Source of the DNA: an uncultured Eubacteriales bacterium | GTDB taxonomy: Bacteria; Bacillota; Clostridia; Monoglobales; Monoglobaceae | NCBI GenBank assembly: GCA_905198865.1 | Contig: CAJKEB010000064.1 | Location: forward strand, 1 to 9,656 | Length of the DNA: 9,656 nucleotides | Direction of reading: 5' to 3' | In this document: positions 1 to 5,432 of the stretch, piece after piece | How the letters are laid out: each line of letters begins with the position of its first letter | How positions within the stretch are numbered: position 1 is the first letter of the stretch | Translations under genes and position numbers: made by a program | The notes under the pieces: model-generated | The model's input: only the letters and a program-made list of their open reading frames with translations | The model's database searches: none | Told to the model about the DNA's origin: nothing

Positions 1-10
1 AAATAAAAAA

Positions 11-30
11 TGCCCTGAAAAATCAGGGCA
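11..30 (-). terminator. Rho-independent terminator (distal of two)
   Basis: A perfect 8-bp inverted repeat, TGCCCTGA/TCAGGGCA, has a 4-nt loop. Read on the minus strand it is followed by a run of six T and further T-rich sequence at positions 10-1. There is no T run on the plus-strand side, so it should stop leftward transcripts. It lies directly behind a second hairpin (41-68), giving tandem terminators at the left edge. Confidence 0.75.
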
Positions 31-40
31 GAGTAAAAGA

Positions 41-69
41 AAAAAGAGCTGATTTTTCAGCTCTTTTTT
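41..69. terminator. Bidirectional hairpin terminator behind the tRNA fragment
   Basis: A 12-bp stem (41-52 with 57-68) closes a 4-nt loop. The GAGCTGA/TCAGCTC core is flanked by A on the left and T on the right, so a U tract forms in either direction. It starts only two bases past the CCA end of the partial tRNA on the minus strand, as a native tRNA terminator would. Its loop-proximal CTGA-(A/T)4-TCAG is shared with the neighbouring hairpin at 11-30. Confidence 0.8.
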
Positions 70-70
70 A

Positions 71-115
71 TGGCAGAGGTATAAGGATTCGAACCTTAAA
101 TGACGGAGTAAGAGC
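71..115 (-). pseudogene. Partial tRNA, 3' half only (anticodon loop to CCA)
   Basis: Read on the minus strand, this stretch has an anticodon-loop-like CTCTTAC (114-108) and a 3' anticodon-stem strand TCCGT (107-103). A 4-nt variable loop follows, then a perfect T arm (TAAGG stem 98-94, loop TTCGAAT, CCTTA 86-82). Next come a 7-nt acceptor strand TACCTCT (81-75), a discriminator G and an encoded CCA (73-71). The sequence 5' of the loop (CAAGG, 119-115) does not pair with TCCGT. No D arm and no matching acceptor strand AGAGGTA is present upstream, so this is not a functional tRNA. The loop would read CUU (Lys), but homology may already be lost there, so the original identity is uncertain. Such 3' tRNA fragments are usual at one end of elements integrated by tyrosine recombinases. 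Confidence 0.7.
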
Positions 116-322
116 CTTGCAATCTTTTTTCAAAACCGCCTATTTAAGCCATTTTTCAAACTCTGCGTCTCTCAAAAATCTCTCAGATTTTTATTTTTGC
201 TCAGCACGGCAAATTCGTATGAGGAATTGCGAACCTTACACGAGGTGTATAAAGAAACTCTAAATCCGCATTATTATTTAAATTACCATTAAATAATAAT
301 TTATCTCCGAATGAAACAGGAT
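116..322. repeat. Non-coding AT-rich region, possible dispersed repeat
   Basis: No coding region is supported here. The string CGAACCTTA occurs inside the tRNA T arm (90-98) and again exactly 140 bp away (230-238). This suggests repeat units derived from the same tRNA-end sequence. A weak AT hairpin lies at 174-192 (AAAAATCT, 3-nt loop, AGATTTTT). A perfect 12-bp AT-only inverted repeat lies at 270-281/289-300 with a 7-nt loop, just downstream of the ATPase stop. Whether the region is a multicopy repeat can only be told from the whole genome. Confidence 0.35.
270..300 (-). terminator. AT-only hairpin after the ATPase gene (weak terminator candidate)
   Basis: The arms ATTATTATTTAA and TTAAATAATAAT are perfect 12-bp complements around a 7-nt loop, 23 bp beyond the ATPase stop codon. 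The stem contains no G or C and has no clear U run, so it is a poor intrinsic terminator. It could protect the mRNA end. The strong hairpins at 41-69 are better candidates for stopping read-through. Confidence 0.3.
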
Positions 323-2398
323 TTACATCAGTTTTGTCATACTCTTTAATGTAAAAGCAAGAGTAGAAGCATTGTGCAAAAAAGCCGAGGTTGTCGGAGG
401 AATTACTCCAACAACGCCAAGCACAATTAATGCAGAGTTAAACGACATAATAGAACGGTAATTCGACCTGATTCTTGCCATCAAAAGATTGCTTATTTCT
501 TTAAGCGTTACAAGAGAATTCAAATCATCACTTGAAACGGTTATATCCGCAATTTCTTTTGCTATTGCAGCACCTGAACTTATTGCTATTCCGACATCTG
601 CTTTACTCAATGCCGGTGAATCATTTATGCCGTCGCCCACCATAATAACAGAATTGCCGTCAGTTTGCATTTTTTCAATAAACATAGCTTTGTCCTCGGG
701 CATAACTTCCGCATGGTATTCATCGATTCCCAATTTTTCTGCAACAGCCTTTGCTGTGCGTTCACTGTCACCGGTCATCATAACAATTTTGTCTATGCCG
801 TTTGACCTCAAATCGTCAAGCGTTTGCTTAACATTATCTTTTATAGGGTCCTCAATGCAAATCACGGCAACAAGTGTGCGGTTGATTGCCATATAAAGGT
901 GTGAATATTCGTTTGGTATTGCATTGAATTTGTCTTGTTCATCTTGCGGCACGGTGCAGTTTTCGTCCTCAAAAACAAAATGATAACTGCCTATAACAAC
1001 CTTTTCGTCGCCGACAAGGCTTGAAATTCCATGAGCTACAATATATTCAACCTTTGAATGCTGTTCTTCGTGGTCAAGACCTCTCGCCTTAGCTTCGTTA
1101 ACAACGGCATTTGCAACCGAGTGTGGGAAGTGTTCCTCAAGGCAAGCGGCAAGTCTGAGCATTTCAGCCCTGTCGTTGTTGCCGAATGTGATGATGTCTG
1201 CAACTTTCGGGTGTGCGTTTGTCAGCGTTCCGGTTTTGTCAAAGACAATAACATTTGCCTTTGAGAGCGCTTCAAGGTATTTTCCGCCTTTAACGGTTGC
1301 GTTATAATTGCCGCATTCGTTGATAGCTGACAAAACTGCAACGGGCATCGTGAGCTTTAATGCGCAGGAATAATCCACCATAAGAATAGACAACGCCTTT
1401 GTTACATTTCGTGTAATTGCATATGTAAATATCGTGCCGAACAAACTAAACGGAACAAGCCTGTCCGCAAGGTTTGATGCTTTGCTTTCAAGTGATGATT
1501 TTAGCTTTTCCGAATCTTCAATCATTTTTACAATTCTGTCGTATTTGCCTTGGCCGTTAATCTGCGTAACTTTTATAATACACTCGCCACTTTCAACAAC
1601 CGTGCCGGCATACACATGAGAACCCACCGTTTTGTTCACGGCAACACTTTCGCCCGTAATAGCTGATTGGTTAACCGTTGCACCGCCATCGATAACCTCA
1701 CCGTCAAGCGGTATCATATTGCTTGTGCGCAGAACAATTTTGTCGCCTACATTAACCTTGTTTGTAGAAACTAAAACCTCTTCATCATTTTTATTCTTTA
1801 ACCACACTTTTTCAATTCCGAGCGACATTGTATTTGCAAGGTCACTGACAGATTTTTTGTGGGTCCACTCTTCAAGAATTTCACCGATTTTGAGTAAAAA
1901 CATAACGCTTGAAGCCGTTTCGAAATCACCTCTTATAAGCGAAACCGTAATTGCCACAGCATCAAGAACCGAAACGCTCAGCTGTCCTTTGGCAAGCGAC
2001 TTCAATGCCTTTAGTATATATTTTATAGATTTAATATAAGCAAGTGCAATTCTTAAAGGTAAAGGATAAAATATTTTTCTGAAATAGCGCAAAGCAATTG
2101 TCATAATAAGCTTTTCTTCATATTCACGCTGAACAAGCCTTGCTGTGCCGACAATCTCAATGTTTTTCACTTCATCATTTTCAAAGCTGAAATGAGCAAG
2201 AATTTCAATCAGTTCGTTCCTGTCAAAAGAATAATGAATAATCAAGTCGCCGGTTCTTTCATAAACTGTAACATCATCAATTCCGCTGATTGATTTCAAG
2301 TAAGCATCTGCCTTATCCGCTTCTTCAATTGTCATATTTTCTTTGCAAAAATGCACTCTCATTCTGCTTTTTGTTTCGTGCAAGATTTGACATTTCAT
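323..2398 (-). CDS. P1B-type heavy-metal-translocating P-type ATPase with a YSC motif
   Basis: A 691-aa integral membrane pump that couples ATP hydrolysis to movement of a transition metal, normally export. Residues 1-70 resemble a degenerate HMA domain (SRMRVHF) without CxxC. The actuator TGES is at 248-251, the phosphorylation site DKTGTLT at 387-393 (D387), MTGD at 541-544 and GDGINDSPAL at 588-597. A C-terminal helix carries H675-N676. In the sixth-helix position, where most P1B pumps have CPC, it reads DYSCALKL (Y343-S344-C345). The nucleotide-binding HP motif appears as FPHSVA. The start is ATG with GAGGT seven bases upstream. It is the second gene of an operon behind the 91-aa PacL-like protein, an arrangement known for mycobacterial PacL1/CtpC. 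The family call is firm; the metal (Zn, Mn, Fe or other) cannot be read from the sequence. Confidence 0.93.
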   Translation of the reverse strand: MKCQILHETKSRMRVHFCKENMTIEEADKADAYLKSISGIDDVTVYERTGDLIIHYSFDRNELIEILAHFSFENDEVKNIEIVGTARLVQREYEEKLIMTIALRYFRKIFYPLPLRIALAYIKSIKYILKALKSLAKGQLSVSVLDAVAITVSLIRGDFETASSVMFLLKIGEILEEWTHKKSVSDLANTMSLGIEKVWLKNKNDEEVLVSTNKVNVGDKIVLRTSNMIPLDGEVIDGGATVNQSAITGESVAVNKTVGSHVYAGTVVESGECIIKVTQINGQGKYDRIVKMIEDSEKLKSSLESKASNLADRLVPFSLFGTIFTYAITRNVTKALSILMVDYSCALKLTMPVAVLSAINECGNYNATVKGGKYLEALSKANVIVFDKTGTLTNAHPKVADIITFGNNDRAEMLRLAACLEEHFPHSVANAVVNEAKARGLDHEEQHSKVEYIVAHGISSLVGDEKVVIGSYHFVFEDENCTVPQDEQDKFNAIPNEYSHLYMAINRTLVAVICIEDPIKDNVKQTLDDLRSNGIDKIVMMTGDSERTAKAVAEKLGIDEYHAEVMPEDKAMFIEKMQTDGNSVIMVGDGINDSPALSKADVGIAISSGAAIAKEIADITVSSDDLNSLVTLKEISNLLMARIRSNYRSIMSFNSALIVLGVVGVIPPTTSAFLHNASTLAFTLKSMTKLM

Positions 2399-2405
2399 AA
2401 CATTT

Positions 2406-2410
2406 ACCTC
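2406..2410 (-). promoter_or_regulatory. Ribosome binding site of the ATPase gene
   Basis: GAGGT on the minus strand, seven bases before the ATG at 2398. It supports the first ATG as the start. Confidence 0.7.
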
Positions 2411-2418
2411 AAATTGCT

Positions 2419-2445
2419 AAAAGGCTGCCAATTTGACAGCCTTTT
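2419..2445 (-). terminator. Intercistronic hairpin, possible attenuator between the small protein and the ATPase
   Basis: AAAAGGCTG (2419-2427) pairs perfectly with CAGCCTTTT (2437-2445). One mismatch and two further pairs extend the stem inward. On the minus strand the stem ends in TTTT directly before the ATPase ribosome binding site. It fits a leaky terminator or an RNA-stability element that would give more of the small protein than of the pump. Activity is inferred from structure only. Confidence 0.5.
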
Positions 2446-2451
2446 GATAAT

Positions 2452-2727
2452 TTATGCGTTTGCAACAGCTGCGTTTTCAATAACGCTCTGTTCTGCTTTT
2501 TCCTGTGCTTCGGCTGCTTTTTTCTCGTTAATTTCTTTAGCCTCTGCCAAAATATCGTTTGCGTTTTCTTTAATCTCTGTTACTGTTTTCATCACAGAAT
2601 CTTTAACTCTCAAACCAAAAGCCGCAGTGTGAGCATATGCTTTTTTTGCATCCTTGCTTCCCAAAGCCTTAACTCCTGCCGTACCAAACAGCACACCGCC
2701 TGCAAATGCCGCAAGTTCACTAATCAT
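2452..2727 (-). CDS. PacL-like small membrane protein (DUF6110-type), partner of the P1B ATPase
   Basis: A 91-aa protein. Residues 3-22 form one transmembrane helix containing GGVLFG. They are followed by KDAKKAYAHTAAFGLRVKD and then a charged, Ala/Glu/Lys-rich amphipathic helix (about 45-80). This order matches PacL1 of Mycobacterium tuberculosis, a small membrane protein encoded beside the CtpC P-ATPase that helps assemble zinc-efflux platforms. The Firmicutes version is recalled as DUF6110. Unlike PacL1, no Asp/His-rich metal-binding tail is visible; it ends in SVIENAAVANA. The start is the ATG at 2727, with AGGAG eight bases upstream. An upstream in-frame TTG at 2745 would put that ribosome binding site inside the gene and is rejected. 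It is the first gene of the operon. A role as chaperone or scaffold for the ATPase is inferred from analogy and position. Confidence 0.75.
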   Translation of the reverse strand: MISELAAFAGGVLFGTAGVKALGSKDAKKAYAHTAAFGLRVKDSVMKTVTEIKENANDILAEAKEINEKKAAEAQEKAEQSVIENAAVANA

Positions 2728-2735
2728 AATAAAAT

Positions 2736-2740
2736 CTCCT
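2736..2740 (-). promoter_or_regulatory. Ribosome binding site that sets the PacL-like start
   Basis: AGGAG on the minus strand lies eight bases before the ATG at 2727. This decides against the upstream TTG at 2745, whose reading would run through the site. Confidence 0.75.
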
Positions 2741-2772
2741 TTCAAATTCGTCTTTAATTTGTTATATTTATC

Positions 2773-2792
2773 AGGTTAGCATTGCCTAACCT
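2773..2792. promoter_or_regulatory. Operator A, DtxR-family-like interrupted palindrome
   Basis: AGGTTAG and CTAACCT are perfect 7-bp arms around the 6-nt spacer CATTGC. The arms match the half-sites of the DtxR/IdeR consensus (AGGTTAG...CTAACCT), but the spacer is longer than the one base of the classical box. The site lies about 15-35 bases downstream of the -10 box of the leftward promoter, where a bound repressor would block transcription of the PacL-like/ATPase operon. A second copy with the same geometry lies at 3608-3625. No metal regulator of this family is encoded in the window. Confidence 0.6.
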
Positions 2793-2806
2793 AATTCTTA
2801 ACTTTT

Positions 2807-2834
2807 ATTATATTCAAAAAATTATTGATGTCAA
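2807..2834 (-). promoter_or_regulatory. Sigma-A promoter of the PacL-like/ATPase operon
   Basis: Minus strand: perfect -35 TTGACA (2834-2829), 16-nt spacer, perfect -10 TATAAT (2812-2807). Transcription should start near 2800, giving a leader of about 73 nt that carries operator A. Confidence 0.8.
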
Positions 2835-2904
2835 CAATTTTTGATACTTTTTGGCAAAAATTCACAAAATATATTATATTGCTTGAAAAATCGAACCATA
2901 ACGC

Positions 2905-2933
2905 TTGACAGAGTAATATAACAGTGTTATACT
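2905..2933 (+). promoter_or_regulatory. Sigma-A promoter of the TetR/ABC operon
   Basis: Perfect -35 TTGACA (2905-2910), 17-nt spacer and -10 TATACT (2928-2933). The expected start is near 2940, giving a short leader. The spacer and -10 are overlapped by a 15-bp palindrome (2917-2931), the classical arrangement for an autorepressed tetR-type gene. Confidence 0.8.
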
Positions 2934-2957
2934 TAACACGATGTAACAGTGTTATAT
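2917..2957. promoter_or_regulatory. Tandem palindromic operators, probable TetR-family binding sites
   Basis: TATAACAGTGTTATA (2917-2931) is a perfect 15-bp palindrome over the -10 box. TAACAGTGTTA repeats at 2944-2954 inside an imperfect 17-bp palindrome (2941-2957) over the expected start site. The two centres (2924 and 2949) are 25 bp apart. A third overlapping inverted repeat, GTGTTA-TACT-TAACAC (2924-2939), links them. The position just ahead of the regulator gene points to autoregulation, with two dimers or two alternative registers. Confidence 0.65.
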
Positions 2958-2968
2958 GAGGCGTAAAA

Positions 2969-3586
2969 ATGTCAAACGAAGAATCAACAACCTTAAAAAA
3001 TATATTGTCGGCAGGCAAAGCAGAATTTTTGGAAAAAGACTTTAACTCGGCTTCGCTTCGTAATATTGTAAAAACCGCAGGTGTAACAACAGGAGCATTT
3101 TATGGTTATTTTTCTGGCAAGGAAGCGCTTTTTGCCGCTCTTGTTGAAGAGCACGCAAAAGCTATAATGAACATATTTATGTCTGCGCAGGAGGATTTTG
3201 AAAAACTGCCTGAAGAAGAAAAAGCAAATCATATGGGAGTTGAAAGCCGAACAAGCCTTAACGAAATTGTTGATTACATTTACGAACATTTTGACGAATT
3301 TAAGCTAATCATTTGTAAAAGCGAAGGCACATCATACGAGAACTTTATTCATAATATGGTGGAAATTGAAGTTGAAGAAACCTATCAATTCATTGATGCT
3401 TTGCGCTCGCAGGGCAAGGATGTTCCAAACATAGAAAAAGCGGTTTGCCATATGATTGTCAGCGGTATGTTTTCGGGCATATTTGAACTTATTGAACACG
3501 ATATGAAAAAAGAAAACGCTAAAAAATATGTAAGCGAATTCCAGGACTTTTATATCGCAGGTTGGTCAAAAATTTTAGGGCTTTAA
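2969..3586 (+). CDS. TetR/AcrR-family transcriptional regulator
   Basis: A 205-aa protein, usual for the family. The N-terminal helix-turn-helix covers about residues 9-56. SLRNIVKTAGVTTGAFYGYF (29-48) and KEALF form the characteristic TetR core. The C-terminal half (about 60-205) is the variable ligand-binding and dimerisation domain, with LIICKSEGTSYENF near 113-126. The ATG at 2969 has GAGG seven bases upstream. It is the first gene before two ABC half-transporter genes and follows a promoter overlapped by palindromes, so it probably represses itself and, by read-through, the transporter. The ligand is unknown; a transported compound or a membrane-active molecule would be usual. The 64-nt gap to the ABC gene contains a separate metal-type operator. 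Confidence 0.92.
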   Translation: MSNEESTTLKNILSAGKAEFLEKDFNSASLRNIVKTAGVTTGAFYGYFSGKEALFAALVEEHAKAIMNIFMSAQEDFEKLPEEEKANHMGVESRTSLNEIVDYIYEHFDEFKLIICKSEGTSYENFIHNMVEIEVEETYQFIDALRSQGKDVPNIEKAVCHMIVSGMFSGIFELIEHDMKKENAKKYVSEFQDFYIAGWSKILGL

Positions 3587-3607
3587 GTCCTTTAATTTTT
3601 AGATATG

Positions 3608-3625
3608 AGTTAGCAACGACTAACT
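3608..3625. promoter_or_regulatory. Operator B, second DtxR-family-like palindrome
   Basis: AGTTAG and CTAACT are perfect 6-bp arms around the 6-nt spacer CAACGA. Aligned with operator A (2774-2791), 13 of 18 bases agree and the spacing is identical, with the shared core GTTAGCA..G.CTAAC. It lies 25 bases before the first ABC gene. No good promoter is visible in the 64-nt gap. The site may block elongation from the tetR promoter or control a weak local promoter (TTATAT at 3632). Confidence 0.6.
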
Positions 3626-3637
3626 GAATACTTATAT

Positions 3638-3643
3638 AGGAGG
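3638..3643 (+). promoter_or_regulatory. Ribosome binding site that sets a TTG start
   Basis: A perfect AGGAGG with a 7-nt spacer to TTG at 3651. The next in-frame methionine codon, at 3686, has no suitably spaced site, so TTG is taken as the start. Confidence 0.8.
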
Positions 3644-3650
3644 AATTAAA

Positions 3651-5432
3651 TTGAAAGAAAAAAAGGAGTCAAACTTTTCAAGACTGATGGACTATGCCGA
3701 AAATTATAAGTATTTCACTTATATATCTTTGGTGCTCAGTGCAGTCAGCAGTGCGCTTGCTCTTCTTCCGTTTTATTATATATGGAAGATAATCAAAGAA
3801 GTGCTTGAGGTTATGCCGAATTTTGAAAACGCTACAGGTATTGTAAAAAACGGTGTGATTGCGGTTGTTTTTGCTGTGTTGTCTATGATAATTTACATTG
3901 CGTCATTGATGTGTTCACACACAAGTGCATTTAGAGTTCAGGCAAATATGCGAAAACAGATGATGCACAAAATTGTACAATTACCTCTTGGGGAAATTGA
4001 AAAATTCGGAAGCGGAAAACTACGCAAAATTGTAAACGATTGCTCCGGAGCAACTGAAACCTATCTTGCCCATCAGCTTCCGGATATGGTTGGTTCGGTT
4101 GTAACGCCTATCGGCTTGCTTATATTCCTGATTGCGTTTGATTGGCGATTTGGTTTAATTTCACTTATTCCGATTGTCTTGTCATTTGTCGTTATGATGA
4201 CATTTATGACAGGCAAAACGCTTCAGCAGAAAATGGCAGAATATCAAAATGCGCTTGATGATATGTCAAACGAAGCAGTTGAATATGTCAGAGGTATTCC
4301 CGTGGTAAAGGCATTCGGTCAAAGCGTATTCAGTTTCAGAAAATTTAAAAAATCTATTGATTCTTACAGCGAATGGGCAATCGCCTATACAAAAAATCTA
4401 CGCTTGCCAATGTCAATGTTCACTATGCTGATTAACGGCATTTTTGCGTTCATTATTTTTGGCGGATTGATTTTTGCAAAAGGCGAAATAACAAATGAGT
4501 TGATACTTAATATTTTGTTCTATGTAATTATCACTCCGATTTTAACAGTAACAATGACAAAAATAATGTTTCAAAGCGAAAACAAAATGATTGTTGCCGA
4601 TGCATTTAAGAGAATTGACAGCGTTATGAACATTTCACCTTTGGAAGCAACAAAATGTCAAAAACCGACAGATGCATCTGTTAAACTTAAAAATGTAAGC
4701 TACAGCTATGACGGAGAAATTAAGGCAATTAACAATGTTTCGCTTGATATTAAATCAGGTCAGACAGTTGCATTTGTCGGTCCGTCAGGCAGCGGCAAAA
4801 CAACGCTCGCAAACCTTATTACAAGATTTTTTGACGCAGACAGCGGTGAAGTGCTTGTAGGCGGAGTTAATGTTAAAAATATCGCAAAAGAGGATCTGAC
4901 AAACGCCGTATCGTATGTGTTCCAGGACAGCAAGCTAATCACAGGCAGTATATTTGACAATATTCGCCTTGCAAAGCCGGATGCGGATTTGGATGAGGTT
5001 ATGTCGGCACTCGAAAAAGCTCAATGTATGGATATTATCGAGAAGTTTGACAGCGGAGTTGATACCGTTATCGGTTCAAACGGTGTTTACCTTTCAGGCG
5101 GTGAGGCACAGAGAATAGCCATTGCGAGGGCGATTCTTAAAAATGCACCGATTGTTATTCTTGACGAAGCAACCGCTTTTGCGGATCCTGACAACGAGGT
5201 TAAAATTCAAAAGGCGCTCAATGAGCTTTCAAAAAGCAAAACCGTTATTATGATTGCTCACCGACTTTCAACCGTTCAAAATGCGAATTGCATATATGTT
5301 TTTAAGGACGGTAGGTTGATTGAACAAGGTGAATCGGGAGAACTCTGCAAGCAAAACGGTGTGTTTGCAACAATGCTTGAAAATTATCTCACATCGGTTA
5401 AATGGAAGGTGGCAAAGGAGGAACTGAAATGA
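3651..5432 (+). CDS. ABC half-transporter 1 (fused permease and ATPase)
   Basis: A 593-aa type IV-fold ABC half-transporter. The membrane domain (about residues 20-300) contains hydrophobic segments near 21-46, 60-80, 138-155, 159-178, 250-267 and 275-292. The ATPase domain (about 335-570) has Walker A GPSGSGKT (367-374), Q-loop Q415, signature LSGGE (471-475), Walker B ILDE with catalytic E496, and switch H527. The D-loop is AFADPDNE rather than the common SALD; this form is recalled, without a search, from IrtA/YbtP-like siderophore importers and their Firmicutes relatives. It starts at TTG behind AGGAGG and shares an ATGA overlap with the next gene, so the two proteins should form a heterodimer. 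The substrate is unknown. Operator B upstream suggests metal control; a multidrug or peptide exporter is the main alternative. Confidence 0.9.
   Translation: MKEKKESNFSRLMDYAENYKYFTYISLVLSAVSSALALLPFYYIWKIIKEVLEVMPNFENATGIVKNGVIAVVFAVLSMIIYIASLMCSHTSAFRVQANMRKQMMHKIVQLPLGEIEKFGSGKLRKIVNDCSGATETYLAHQLPDMVGSVVTPIGLLIFLIAFDWRFGLISLIPIVLSFVVMMTFMTGKTLQQKMAEYQNALDDMSNEAVEYVRGIPVVKAFGQSVFSFRKFKKSIDSYSEWAIAYTKNLRLPMSMFTMLINGIFAFIIFGGLIFAKGEITNELILNILFYVIITPILTVTMTKIMFQSENKMIVADAFKRIDSVMNISPLEATKCQKPTDASVKLKNVSYSYDGEIKAINNVSLDIKSGQTVAFVGPSGSGKTTLANLITRFFDADSGEVLVGGVNVKNIAKEDLTNAVSYVFQDSKLITGSIFDNIRLAKPDADLDEVMSALEKAQCMDIIEKFDSGVDTVIGSNGVYLSGGEAQRIAIARAILKNAPIVILDEATAFADPDNEVKIQKALNELSKSKTVIMIAHRLSTVQNANCIYVFKDGRLIEQGESGELCKQNGVFATMLENYLTSVKWKVAKEELK
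5416..5421 (+). promoter_or_regulatory. Ribosome binding site that sets the second ABC start
   Basis: AGGAGG with a 7-nt spacer to ATG at 5429. An upstream in-frame ATG at 5402 would place this site inside the gene. The chosen ATG overlaps the TGA of the first ABC gene as ATGA, which implies translational coupling. Confidence 0.8.

Noticed and set aside
71..150. A complete tRNA gene on the minus strand
   Set aside because: The 5' anticodon-stem strand does not pair, and no D arm or matching acceptor strand exists upstream.
174..192. Hairpin AAAAATCT-CTC-AGATTTTT as a terminator
   Set aside because: The stem is nearly all A/T and weak, and it is not placed at the end of a gene. It is noted only as part of the possible repeat.
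489..2039. Plus-strand open frames at 489-896, 1058-1264, 1434-1619 and 1632-2039
   Set aside because: All are shadows of the ATPase gene on the minus strand, without ribosome binding sites or recognisable domains.
2728..2745. Longer form of the PacL-like protein starting at TTG 2745
   Set aside because: The AGGAG at 2740-2736 would lie inside the gene. It is ideally spaced for the ATG at 2727.
2791..3289. Minus-strand open frames across the tetR promoter and gene (2791-3018 and 2993-3289)
   Set aside because: They run through promoter elements and the TetR helix-turn-helix coding region, have no ribosome binding site, and encode low-complexity products.
3587..3637. A dedicated sigma-A promoter for the first ABC gene
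   Set aside because: A TTATAT lies near 3632, but no credible -35 sits at the right distance and it nearly touches the ribosome binding site. Read-through from the tetR promoter is simpler.
5402..5428. Longer form of the second ABC protein starting at ATG 5402
   Set aside because: The perfect AGGAGG at 5416-5421 is placed for ATG 5429, which also gives the usual ATGA overlap.
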